A stretch of DNA of 64,000 nucleotides. It comes from JBHIKY01 sp042139015. Lineage in GTDB: Bacteria; Bacillota; Bacilli; Bacillales; Marinococcaceae. The translations under genes were made by a program, and so were the position numbers. Below the pieces are notes generated by a model. It did no database searches, had not been told where the DNA came from, and worked only from the letters and a program-made list of their open reading frames with translations. Below, piece by piece: positions 7,580 to 16,220 of this stretch. Position 1 is the stretch's first letter. The number at the start of each line of letters is the position of its first letter. The stretch is taken from assembly GCF_042139015.1 (NCBI RefSeq), contig NZ_JBHIKY010000015.1, forward strand, positions 1 through 64,000. The letters run 5' to 3'.

Positions 7580-9118
7580 CTAGTGAAGCGCACCAATTTT
7601 TTCTTCCACGAGGGAAAGGATTTCTCCGGAATGGATTAAGTTTTTCAATATTTCTATGTCGGGATATAGATACTTGTCATCAGTTATTCTTGTGACGGAT
7701 TCGGCGATTCTTTCCAGTACAGCTTGTGACGCAGAACCTGGAGTCAGGCTGCTTTCAATAAATGGATATGCATGATAAGCAGACAAAAGTTCAATGGCTA
7801 GAATATATTCTAGCTTATTCACTACTTCCCGCGCTTTTTTGGCTGCATTGTATCCCATCGCTACATAATCCTCCTGATCCGCACAAGTTGAAATGCTGTC
7901 AACGGTGGAAGGATGTGCTAATATTTTCATATCATTTAAAAGTCCTGCCTGGGAATACTGCGGGATCATTAATCCTGAATTCAGCCCAGAACTATGAACA
8001 AGGAAAGGCGGGTATCCTGAAAGATGAGAATTGATAAGACGATTGTTTCTTCGTTCAGACATCTTGGCAATGGACGTCACACCGATACAGGACGAATCCA
8101 GTTCTATCCCAATATAGGATGAGTCGCAGTTACTTCCCGAAATCGCACCACCCTCCTCTTCATCCGGCCATATAATTGGATTATCACAACATGCATTTAT
8201 TTCTATTTCGAAAGTATACAATGCATCATATAGTGTTTTTTTCGCAGCTCCATGCAATTGAGGAATTGCCCTGATGGATAAGGCATCCTGTAAACGAAGA
8301 TCGATCGATTGTTGAGCAATCATTGAATCCTCTAACATTCGTCTTACATTTGAGGCTGTATTTCTCTGTTGTTCATGCGGACGGACACTCATCAAACGGT
8401 CGTCTAATGCACGAGTCGTTCCTCTCAAAACTTCTAAAGACATGGCAGCAATGATATCTGCCGACTTGGCCGCCTTTATCATATCGTATAAGGCAAGGGC
8501 ACCAATCCCTGTTGGGCTTGTTGTTCCGTTTATCAAAGCAAGCCCTTCTTTAGCTGCCAAATCGACTTGCTCTAATCCTACTTTATCGAGGGCTTCCTTC
8601 GAAGACATCAGCTCTCCCTGTACGTAGGCTTTTCCTTCCCCAAGCAGTACTAAGGCGATATGTGCTTCTACACTTAAGTAACCTACAGAGCCTTCCCTTG
8701 GAGCAAAAGGGGTGACCCCTCGATTTAGCAGTTCTCGATACATCTCAAGTGTACGGAGCTGCACTCCTGAATACCCTTGTCCTAAATTCTGCAGGACCAT
8801 AAGCATAACAGCTCTTACGCATTCCTCTTCCAGAGGGTCACCGATGGATGCAGCGTGCGACAAAAGAATATTTTTTTGTAATTGTTTTGTTTGTTCCTCA
8901 GATACCTTCTGGGTAGATAGAGCTCCAAATCCTGTATTTACTCCATACATAGTGGTTCCTTCTTCCATCCGCTTGTTTATGAGGGTAAAGGAATGTTCCA
9001 CTCGTTGACGATAGGAATCGGAAAATTCTACGTATGCACCATAACGTGCGACAGAGCCAAATTCTTCTAATGTTATCGTATGGCCCAGAGTCACATCTTT
9101 TAGTTGTTTACCTGTCAT
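7580..9118 (-). CDS. HutH-family lyase without the MIO triad (candidate trimethylamine lyase)
   Basis: 512 residues, clearly of the histidine/aromatic ammonia-lyase superfamily: YGVNTGFG near residue 58, ILLSHAA near 85, ALINGT near 190, KILAHPSTVDS and ADQEDYVAM in the C-terminal half. Where HutH has Gly-Ala-Ser-Gly, from which the MIO cofactor forms, this protein has Gly143-Ser-Val-Gly146 (codons at 8692-8681), with no Ser to dehydrate. The active-site segment QDPYSLRCQPQ of HutH reads QDALSIRAIPQ, and the GNFH region reads SNCD. ATG 9118 is preceded by GGGAGGGGG. Ergothionase, which eliminates trimethylamine from ergothioneine, is a MIO-less relative as far as I recall; with a BCCT carrier beside it, a betaine substrate is plausible. 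Automatic annotation would call it histidine ammonia-lyase. Confidence 0.75.
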   Translation of the reverse strand: MTGKQLKDVTLGHTITLEEFGSVARYGAYVEFSDSYRQRVEHSFTLINKRMEEGTTMYGVNTGFGALSTQKVSEEQTKQLQKNILLSHAASIGDPLEEECVRAVMLMVLQNLGQGYSGVQLRTLEMYRELLNRGVTPFAPREGSVGYLSVEAHIALVLLGEGKAYVQGELMSSKEALDKVGLEQVDLAAKEGLALINGTTSPTGIGALALYDMIKAAKSADIIAAMSLEVLRGTTRALDDRLMSVRPHEQQRNTASNVRRMLEDSMIAQQSIDLRLQDALSIRAIPQLHGAAKKTLYDALYTFEIEINACCDNPIIWPDEEEGGAISGSNCDSSYIGIELDSSCIGVTSIAKMSERRNNRLINSHLSGYPPFLVHSSGLNSGLMIPQYSQAGLLNDMKILAHPSTVDSISTCADQEDYVAMGYNAAKKAREVVNKLEYILAIELLSAYHAYPFIESSLTPGSASQAVLERIAESVTRITDDKYLYPDIEILKNLIHSGEILSLVEEKIGALH

Positions 9119-9137
9119 GCAGCTCCCCCTCCCTTTT

Positions 9138-10823
9138 CTATTTTTCAATTTTATCGATAAAGAACATTTTTACAGCGGAACAAACCTGAAGGACAAAAAC
9201 AAAAAGTACGGCTGATCCACCTAACGCAGCTAAATATTTCACCCCATCGACCCCCTGCGCCCCTCCGGCGAAAGTAACCATTAAGAAGGCAATCGTTGCA
9301 ATAGAGATGGCCCAAAGAAGCATTTTCCACTTTGCCGGCTCTTCATCATAGCGAATGTTGACAGTACATACTGTTGAGATAGCTCGAACCATTGAATCCG
9401 CTGCCGTGGCAAATGAAAGAATGAGAACAACCATTACGACAGGAATAATGACAGCCGCCAGCGGCAGGTTTGCTAAGAACGTCCATAGGCCTGCTACGGC
9501 TCCACTTTCTTCTATCGTCGAGACCAGGTCTACGGTATCGTTCTGCTGCCAATGTAAAGCTGTGCCACCAAATACCCCAAACCAAAGAATGCTGAACACA
9601 GCCGGCAAAATCCAATTGATCAACATAAACTGACGAATCGTTCGACCGTAAGAAATAATAGCGAGAAAGACCCCCATTAACGGGGCATAAGCAATCCAGA
9701 TGGCCCAGTCATATAGAGTCCACCACATGACAAGCGCCTCTCCCCCCATCACACCAGGGTCGAGCCCCCATCCCCAGAAATTCTGAAGCCAGTATGAAAA
9801 CCCAGCTGTGGTCGAGTTTAAAATGTATAAAGTTGGACCAATCACGATCATTACAGCAAGAAGGATATAAAAGACTGTGGCATTAATGCTGGACATCCGG
9901 CGAATTCCTTTATTTAACCCTTTTAATGCAGACACTGTAAACAATCCAGTCGTAATAACCGCGAGCATAAACCAGACAGCCGGCCCTTGTGGAATACCGT
10001 ATGTCGTTGCAATTCCAGATCCTACTAATGCCAGTCCTGCTCCAAGTGAAGAGGCGAGACCAAGGGCTATCGCTAAAACCGCGAGCGTATCAATGATCCC
10101 AGGCCACACTCCCTTTGTGACTTTATTTCCAAATAGAGGAGTTAACGTTCCAGAAACGGATAATTCCTGCTTTCGGTTAAAATACATATAAGCGACTACT
10201 AAACCACTGAGTGAATACATCGCGTAAGGAATGAATGTCCAATTATATAGTGAACGGCCCATGGCAAAAAAGGCTGCCGTTGAGGTTCCTGGTTCGACAC
10301 CAGTATTGGCCATTTCCCCGTAAATGTTACCGAAGTATATAATCGGTTCATTTACCCCATAAGTAATGACTCCTGTTGCAATGCCTCCCGTGAGTGCCAT
10401 CGCAAACCAGGCGCGAAACGGAAATTTCGGTTTAGCTTCTTCCCCTCCCAAGCGAATGTTCCCTAATTTAGAAAACGTTACGATACTCACAATAATTAAG
10501 GCAACAATCGAGATGAATTGATAAAGCCATCCAAGCCCCTTTAAAGATCCGGTAAACCCATTCATTGCAATTTCAGTAAGCAATTCATTGTTGACAATTC
10601 CTAAAAACGCTCCTCCTCCGACAATCAGAAAAGCCGGAATAAAGACAGATTTTCTCGTTTTATTCTCAATCTGGAGGTCTGTACCGTGTTCCTTGTTAGT
10701 AGCCAGTGACATTTTACATTCATCCTCCTCTTCCGAGTGGCAGACCTTACCTCCCGCGTTTAAAAAAAGATAAAGAAGGAGAAGGAACAACCAGAAAGAT
10801 AATGCTTTCATAGTCAGGTCCAT
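9138..10823 (-). CDS. BCCT-family betaine/carnitine/choline-type transporter
   Basis: 561 residues with about twelve membrane segments. The BCCT signature is seen in the DWAIWIAYAPLMGVFLA stretch followed by ISYGRTIRQF, with Trp residues in the substrate box. Known members import trimethylammonium or related zwitterions with Na+ or H+. ATG 10823 has AGAAGG at seven bases; it adds 37 residues with an extra hydrophobic segment and a Glu-rich, Cys-containing patch ahead of the usual start. The alternative start at 10712 (524 residues) has GGAGG about eleven bases upstream. Lies 19 bases before the lyase gene, almost certainly the first structural gene of the operon. Confidence 0.88.
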   Translation of the reverse strand: MDLTMKALSFWLFLLLLYLFLNAGGKVCHSEEEDECKMSLATNKEHGTDLQIENKTRKSVFIPAFLIVGGGAFLGIVNNELLTEIAMNGFTGSLKGLGWLYQFISIVALIIVSIVTFSKLGNIRLGGEEAKPKFPFRAWFAMALTGGIATGVITYGVNEPIIYFGNIYGEMANTGVEPGTSTAAFFAMGRSLYNWTFIPYAMYSLSGLVVAYMYFNRKQELSVSGTLTPLFGNKVTKGVWPGIIDTLAVLAIALGLASSLGAGLALVGSGIATTYGIPQGPAVWFMLAVITTGLFTVSALKGLNKGIRRMSSINATVFYILLAVMIVIGPTLYILNSTTAGFSYWLQNFWGWGLDPGVMGGEALVMWWTLYDWAIWIAYAPLMGVFLAIISYGRTIRQFMLINWILPAVFSILWFGVFGGTALHWQQNDTVDLVSTIEESGAVAGLWTFLANLPLAAVIIPVVMVVLILSFATAADSMVRAISTVCTVNIRYDEEPAKWKMLLWAISIATIAFLMVTFAGGAQGVDGVKYLAALGGSAVLFVFVLQVCSAVKMFFIDKIEK

Positions 10824-10997
10824 ATTTTTTACCTTCTTTATCTTAATCTCTTAAAAATTATAAAATATTGATTTTTCAAAAAATAGATAATAAATTTTTG
10901 AATTTCCTAAATTCCTTTCGAATATACTAATAATTTTCATTTATTTTAATTAATAATATAAATTATTTTATACTATTATATTTACTTACGATTTTTG
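10824..10997 (-). promoter_or_regulatory. AT-rich promoter region of the hut-like operon
   Basis: About 174 bases, mostly A and T, between the regulator gene and the BCCT gene. It must hold the operon promoter and the regulator target, but several TATAAT-like words are present and I cannot single out one promoter. No HutP gene or obvious hut antiterminator hairpin is seen. Confidence 0.4.
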
Positions 10998-12479
10998 TTA
11001 TTTGTTTCTCATATATTCTCTAAATTCACGAGGAGCCATGGTGGTAATCTCTTTAAATAGCTTTGTAAAATAACTTGGATTACGGAATCCTACTTGTTCA
11101 GCAATTTCTCTAATTGAAAGTTGAGTTCCAGTCAACAATTGTTTTGCTTCTTCCACACGCTTTAGCGCTAATTGCTGCCGAAAAGGGATTCCCTGCTTTT
11201 TCATTAATAAATGACTAAAATATGCTGGACTTCTACCGACCGCATCTGCCACATGTTTAAGAGTTAAGTCAGGATTAGAGTAGTGATTTTCAATATAAAG
11301 AATTCCTCTCTCAATTACATCCTTCCTAGAAAACACCTCTCCCGTATTCGAACGATCAAGCAGCTCATATAGAAAAAGAAGCATTTCTTGAACAATTCGA
11401 TACAAAACGCGATTATATAAAATTTCTGAAAAAATTCTCATATAATGCTCTTCCATTTCTCCCTGATCAAGCTGATAGATTTTCATAAACCTTCTAACTT
11501 GAGCCAGAATGCTTGTCAGCCTTATTCTTAGCTTTTCTGGGTTTGGAAAGGGCGTTTCCATTTGTAAAAACTCTTGATGCATTCGATTTTTTATCTTTTG
11601 TTTATCAAAACTATTTAGCATTTCTACCCATTCGCGTTGTTCCACTGACGTTAGGAAGGGATCCATCTCATACCATGCGTCGTAGGTTTCGTTAGGCAGG
11701 ATCACTTGGCTGTAGCCAATAAAAAACGTGATTTCTAATAACCTTCTGGCTGATAGATACATATCATGTATCGTTTTGTGTATATAGTCAGGTGGAATAA
11801 TTACTGCAGCCAGCGGATCAATATGCGTGGCTTCCCAGTCTTTTAAAATTTTCCAGGCCTCTTCTCTTAAGTGCTGGGTAGGTTTTCGGAACATACAAAT
11901 TACCATATCTGATAAAGGAAGTAATATGGGGGGATCTCGAAACGGAAAGTACTTTGAAAACTTATGTAAATCTGCTAGATTTTTATTATTTTCCGGATAT
12001 AACAGCATTAACCCGATTTCCCCGTTGTTTAAATCCCGGTCTAAAAACAGGGATCGGTAGGAGTACTCCTCCTCATCCTTACCTACTGAAACGACAGGAT
12101 TACTTTCACGTTTCGAAATAAGGGACAAAGCCATCCTCACACTTTGATTAATATTTACTGGATCCAGTGGTTTAACAAGTAAATCTGCACATCCTAATTC
12201 AATTGCCTGTTTCGCACGTTCAAATGTTGCTTCTGCCGTAACCGCAATGGTTTTTGGAGAAATCTTTTTTATATTCCTTGTCACTAAGGACCAGTTTTCA
12301 TTTGAAATCATATCAAGCTCCAGATACAGCAGCTCAGGTGTTTCTTTTTCAAGTAATGTCACTGTTTCCTTAACTGTATGTGCAATGAAAACCTCATTAA
12401 TGGGAATTGAGTAGGTAGAAATCAACCATTCAATTGCAATACTTTCATCTTTGTCTCTTTCTGCTATTACTATTTTCAA
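10998..12479 (-). CDS. AraC-type transcription regulator with N-terminal receiver-like domain
   Basis: About 493 residues: a receiver-like domain (1-115), a long middle region, and a C-terminal pair of AraC helix-turn-helix motifs (ending GFRNPSYFTKLFKE, then APREFREYMR). In the receiver, the segment equal to DLVLLDIMMP reads ELLYLELDMIS, so the phosphate-accepting Asp seems to be Glu; the late Lys is kept (LLVKPLD). AAGGTGGTGA lies four bases before TTG 12479, so that start is preferred over the GTG at 12491. Placed directly upstream of the hut-like operon in the same direction, it is the likely activator, probably replacing HutP. Confidence 0.82.
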   Translation of the reverse strand: MKIVIAERDKDESIAIEWLISTYSIPINEVFIAHTVKETVTLLEKETPELLYLELDMISNENWSLVTRNIKKISPKTIAVTAEATFERAKQAIELGCADLLVKPLDPVNINQSVRMALSLISKRESNPVVSVGKDEEEYSYRSLFLDRDLNNGEIGLMLLYPENNKNLADLHKFSKYFPFRDPPILLPLSDMVICMFRKPTQHLREEAWKILKDWEATHIDPLAAVIIPPDYIHKTIHDMYLSARRLLEITFFIGYSQVILPNETYDAWYEMDPFLTSVEQREWVEMLNSFDKQKIKNRMHQEFLQMETPFPNPEKLRIRLTSILAQVRRFMKIYQLDQGEMEEHYMRIFSEILYNRVLYRIVQEMLLFLYELLDRSNTGEVFSRKDVIERGILYIENHYSNPDLTLKHVADAVGRSPAYFSHLLMKKQGIPFRQQLALKRVEEAKQLLTGTQLSIREIAEQVGFRNPSYFTKLFKEITTMAPREFREYMRNK

Positions 12480-12858
12480 AGCTGTCACCACCTTTTGTTT
12501 ATTAGATACTATTTAAGTGAATCTTGCTCCTTTGTCCATCTTTATATACAATTTGAACACCTGCAATACCATAAATGGCTTGCCCAATGAATCAACTAAC
12601 GTGAAGGAACCCTATTTTTATAAACTATACACCAGTCCTTGCAAACCCAAAAGGAAGAAAAAACGACTATCGTCTTATTAGATAGTCGCTCGCTACACCG
12701 ATATGACCGCTTGCGAATATTGATCCTGCTGCACTGACCTGGTTATTGAAACAGCTTAAAGAGGCAGAAGCGCATCATCGCTTCCACCTCAACATTGGAA
12801 TTAGAACAACCTTCATTAAAGGGGAGTAGCTACATTAGTTCTCTTCCTGCCTCCCCGG
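12480..12858. other. Intergenic debris between the two catabolic clusters
   Basis: 379 bases. It holds the start region of the AraC-type regulator, the repeated hairpin at 12664-12688, and an open plus-strand stretch at 12710-12829 that reads DPAALTWLLKQLKEAEAHHR and ends at TAG. That stretch looks like the last 39 residues of a lost gene, but I do not recognise the family and it has no start. Nothing else is supported. Confidence 0.35.
12664..12688 (-). terminator. Hairpin with a minus-strand T run, second copy of a repeated element
   Basis: CGACTATC (12664-12671) pairs with GATAGTCG (12681-12688); on the minus strand six T follow (12663-12658). Compared with the copy at 1880, the stem has changed in a compensating way while the TCTTATTAGATAGTC core and the GGAAGAAAAA flank stay. 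It lies about 170 bases beyond the last gene of the sugar cluster and probably terminates it. Confidence 0.55.
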
Positions 12859-13632
12859 TCATGCATCTTTGCCAAATGTGGCTCCCCCGTCTATATACAG
12901 CGGCGATCCCATCATAAATTTTGATTCATCCGAGGCCAAATAAAGAGCCGCCATCGCTGCGTCAATTGGTTTGCCTATTTCGCCGCTCAGCTGTCTCGAT
13001 TTAATTTTATTTAAAGCTTCCTCTACATTTTCGTAAGCATTTTTTAAATAGTTTTCCACAAACGGAGTAAATATTGTCCCAGGCAGCAGTGCGTTTACTC
13101 GAATTTGATAAGGGGCATAATCCACCTGCATTGCTTTGGTCATTGCCAGCACGGCTCCTTTGGTAGCGGAATAAGCCACTCTCTTCGATAAACCAATTTC
13201 TGCTGCACAGGATGACATATTAATGATGCTGCCCGTCTTTCTTTCCATCATGAATGGGATAAAACTCTTCGTCATAAGAAAGACACCTTTAATATTTACG
13301 TTCATTAGTTTATCCCAGTCTTTTTCGGAGACTTCGTGAAGGGCTCCAATATTACTAATGCCCGCATTATTAAAAAGCACATCGATTTTATCAAATCTTT
13401 TTAAAAAAATCCTTTTCATTTCTTCCACAGAAGAAGACGACGTCACATCTCCCTGTATAAAATATGCCTTCCCGCCGGCCTGCGTAATTTCTTCCACTGT
13501 CTTTTGGCCGCCTTCTGCGTCAATGTCATTTACTACGACGCCTGCTCCTTCCTCGGCAAATAACAAAGCTGTGCACCGCCCAATACCCGAACCGGCACCA
13601 GTGATAAGTGCTGTCTTATCTTTCAGCCTCAT
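12859..13632 (-). CDS. SDR-family oxidoreductase, probable sugar dehydrogenase
   Basis: 257 residues, classical short-chain dehydrogenase. TGAGSGIG near residue 12 binds the nucleotide, NNAG lies near 90, and the catalytic Ser-Tyr-Lys are in INMSSC and YSATK near 140-157. An Asp after the second strand (VVNDID) favours NAD+. ATG 13632 is seven bases from a G-rich ribosome binding site; ATG 13638 is too close. Last gene of the cluster; by context it oxidises a sugar or a keto-deoxy sugar acid, but the substrate cannot be read from sequence. Confidence 0.88.
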   Translation of the reverse strand: MRLKDKTALITGAGSGIGRCTALLFAEEGAGVVVNDIDAEGGQKTVEEITQAGGKAYFIQGDVTSSSSVEEMKRIFLKRFDKIDVLFNNAGISNIGALHEVSEKDWDKLMNVNIKGVFLMTKSFIPFMMERKTGSIINMSSCAAEIGLSKRVAYSATKGAVLAMTKAMQVDYAPYQIRVNALLPGTIFTPFVENYLKNAYENVEEALNKIKSRQLSGEIGKPIDAAMAALYLASDESKFMMGSPLYIDGGATFGKDA

Positions 13633-13664
13633 CGTCATCCCCCTTCCTTTTGATCCGAATCTTT

Positions 13665-14504
13665 TTACTTCACGAGCCCCAGAAGTTCTGGAGTATTCCG
13701 ATGAACGATCGCTTCTATTTCGCTATTTAGAATTCGGGGCATATTCGTTCCTTCAACTAAATGATTTATTTGATAGAGGGATTCCTTCGTTTCTTCACTT
13801 GTAAAAAAGGGATAGTCCGATCCAAATAATATTTTATTTAACACCCCGTATTCTTTTGCCAGCACCATAGCGTTATAATACTGCCAGCTTCTTGTGCCTA
13901 ACGCGGATAAATCCATATACATGTTTGTGTTTTTTCGAACAACTGAAATACACTCACCAATCCACGGATGTCCCATATGGGCAATAATCATTTTTAAGTG
14001 TGGAAATTCCCTCGCGATAGGATCTAATGCCGCAGGACGGGATGCTTCCAGAAAGCCTTCCGGAATAAACGAGGTGCCCTGGTGCCATAAAATAGGGATA
14101 TTCAATTCAGCTGCTTTTGCATATAAAGGAAAATGCTTTTTACCATCCGGATAGAAATTTTGATAAAAAGGAGCCAGCTTCAACCCCTTCAGTCCCAGCT
14201 CTTTTACGGCATACTCTAAAAGAGACGGTGCGTTCCATTTATTTGGATCCACACTGGCAAACCCAAAAAGTTTATCCAGAAATTTCGATGTATATTCTGC
14301 AACGTATTCATTAGGAACGATCATCCCTGTTGCAGGTGCATCAAATGCCAGCACAATCGCTCCTACACACTTTTTGACGCATTCATAATTTTCCTCCGGC
14401 AGAGCTTTCATCTCATATTTTTCTCCCCAAACTCTTTTTACAGCTTCCAGAGCGGCTCCTCCAACATGTCCTGGCCCAAACACATGCGTATGGCAATCAA
14501 ACAT
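13665..14504 (-). CDS. Amidohydrolase_2-family hydrolase, possible sugar lactonase
   Basis: 279 residues, metal-dependent TIM-barrel hydrolase. The first strand gives DCHTHVFG at residues 3-10, with later ligand motifs LWHQGTS near 145, AHMGHPW near 180 and GSDYPF near 235. Relatives include sugar-acid lactonases (rhamnono- and fucono-lactonase types) and decarboxylases. Between a dehydrogenase and a sugar-acid dehydratase, lactone hydrolysis is the natural role. Only four bases separate it from the dehydratase gene. Confidence 0.82.
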   Translation of the reverse strand: MFDCHTHVFGPGHVGGAALEAVKRVWGEKYEMKALPEENYECVKKCVGAIVLAFDAPATGMIVPNEYVAEYTSKFLDKLFGFASVDPNKWNAPSLLEYAVKELGLKGLKLAPFYQNFYPDGKKHFPLYAKAAELNIPILWHQGTSFIPEGFLEASRPAALDPIAREFPHLKMIIAHMGHPWIGECISVVRKNTNMYMDLSALGTRSWQYYNAMVLAKEYGVLNKILFGSDYPFFTSEETKESLYQINHLVEGTNMPRILNSEIEAIVHRNTPELLGLVK

Positions 14505-14508
14505 GTTT

Positions 14509-16203
14509 TTACCTCACCTCTTTCGGAATTAAGAAATCAAAATCACACCCTTGATCGGCCTGCAGAACACTTCGTTCAAACAGCAGCCCGTACCCTCGTT
14601 CATAGTGATAATCCGGCTGCTTCCATTCCTTAAGTCGCTGATTAATTTCCTGATCACTAAGGTGAAGATGCAAAAGTTTTTTTACGATATCAAGTTCTAT
14701 CTCGTCTCCATCTTTAATAATGGCGAGAGGACCGCCTTCAGCTGCTTCTGGAGTGACATGAACGATTAATGTTCCGTAAGAAGTACCGCTGATGCGTCCG
14801 TCTGAAATTCTCACCATGTCTCTGACTCCTTTTTCCAGAAGCTTCTGAGGAATAGGTATTTGTCCGACTTCAGGCATTCCAGGCGCTCCCTTCGGCCCAA
14901 CATTTCTGAGTATCAACACACTGTTTTCGTCCACTTTAAGTCCTTCATCGTCAATACGTGCGTACATATCGTCAAGACTGTCAAAAACGACCGCAGCGCC
15001 ACGGTGTTTTTTTAATCGGTCTGTGACTGCGGTCTGTTTAATTAGTGCTCCACGAGGAGAAATGTTTCCATTTAGGACAGCGATGCCTCCGCGGCCCTCG
15101 ATTGGATTTTCCAGACTTGTAATAACATCCGTCCGGAGAACTTTCGCCTCGTTTATATTTTCTGAAACGGTGTGCCCCGTTACTGTCAAGCAGTTCGTAT
15201 GTAGCAGAGGTTTTAATACAGACAGTAAAGCAGGTACGCCTCCTGCTTCAAAATACTCCTCCATTAAATAATCTCCTGATGGTTTGAGATTTAACAAAAA
15301 AGGCGTGTTTTCGCTTATTTCTTCAAATGTACGAAGTGATAAAGCGATTCCTAATCGGCCGGCTATGGCAATTAAATGAATAATGGCATTGGTGGAACCA
15401 CCGCTTGCCATCGTGACACAAATGGCATTTTCTATTGCTTCTTTTGTCATGATATCTCTCGGCTTCAACTGCTTTTTTACTACTTCAACAATTTGTTTTC
15501 CTGTCTTTTCAGCTATGTGTTTTCTTCTGGAGTCGACGGCTGGAATGGAAGCACATCCTGGAAGCGTCATTCCCAATGCCTCCGCAATCGAAGCCATTGT
15601 ACTGGCTGTTCCCATCACATTACAGTGACCATCGCTTCTACAGAAAGCGTCTTCAATTTCCATTATTTCATCATTCGATATATTTCCTGCTTTATGCTCT
15701 AAATGGAAGCGATAGCAGTCTGTACATGCTCCGACATCTGCATTGTCATATCGTCCGTTTAACATCGGTCCGCCTGTGAGAACAATTGACGGGACATTGG
15801 CACTTGCTGCAGCCATGAGCTGAGCAGGAATGGTTTTATCACACCCCCCCAACAGTACAACTCCATCTATTTGATGTGCTTTTATCATCTCTTCTGTATC
15901 CATCGCAGCCAGATTCCGCAGAAGCATCGTTGTCGGTTTAACATATGGTTCTCCAAGTGAAATCGTAGGGAATTCCAATGGAAGCCCGCCTGCCTGCCAC
16001 ACCCCTCGTTTTACATAGTCAGCCAGTTCATTAAAATTAGCGTGACACTTGTTCAATTCGCTGTGAGTGTTGCAAATGCCAATTACCGGCTTTTGGAGAT
16101 CTTCATTGGTATACCCCATTGATTTTGTGAAGGAACGATGGATGAACCCCCAAAAACCAGGATCAGAAAAAAACGATTTTCCACGCTGTTCGTCATTACC
16201 CAT
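14509..16203 (-). CDS. IlvD/Edd-family sugar-acid dehydratase
   Basis: 564 residues, iron-sulphur dehydratase family. Three Cys suited to a [2Fe-2S] cluster are seen in SELNKCH near residue 53, GGCDKT near 121 and SDGHCNVMGTAST near 195. The opening RSFTKSMGYTNEDL and ICNTHSELN resemble the arabinonate/xylonate dehydratase branch more than IlvD proper. Expected reaction: loss of water from an aldonate to a 2-keto-3-deoxy sugar acid. No other ilv genes are nearby, which supports a catabolic role. Confidence 0.88.
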   Translation of the reverse strand: MGNDEQRGKSFFSDPGFWGFIHRSFTKSMGYTNEDLQKPVIGICNTHSELNKCHANFNELADYVKRGVWQAGGLPLEFPTISLGEPYVKPTTMLLRNLAAMDTEEMIKAHQIDGVVLLGGCDKTIPAQLMAAASANVPSIVLTGGPMLNGRYDNADVGACTDCYRFHLEHKAGNISNDEIMEIEDAFCRSDGHCNVMGTASTMASIAEALGMTLPGCASIPAVDSRRKHIAEKTGKQIVEVVKKQLKPRDIMTKEAIENAICVTMASGGSTNAIIHLIAIAGRLGIALSLRTFEEISENTPFLLNLKPSGDYLMEEYFEAGGVPALLSVLKPLLHTNCLTVTGHTVSENINEAKVLRTDVITSLENPIEGRGGIAVLNGNISPRGALIKQTAVTDRLKKHRGAAVVFDSLDDMYARIDDEGLKVDENSVLILRNVGPKGAPGMPEVGQIPIPQKLLEKGVRDMVRISDGRISGTSYGTLIVHVTPEAAEGGPLAIIKDGDEIELDIVKKLLHLHLSDQEINQRLKEWKQPDYHYERGYGLLFERSVLQADQGCDFDFLIPKEVR

Positions 16204-16220
16204 AACGAGACCCCCTTTTT

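Noticed and set aside
8681..8692. Missing MIO triad caused by sequencing error
   Set aside because: The frame is open on both sides, the flanking residues (PREG and YLSVEAH) read as a coherent variant, and other active-site segments differ as well.
14509..16203. Biosynthetic dihydroxy-acid dehydratase IlvD
   Set aside because: The sequence resembles the sugar-acid branch, and it sits in a sugar cluster without other branched-chain amino acid genes.
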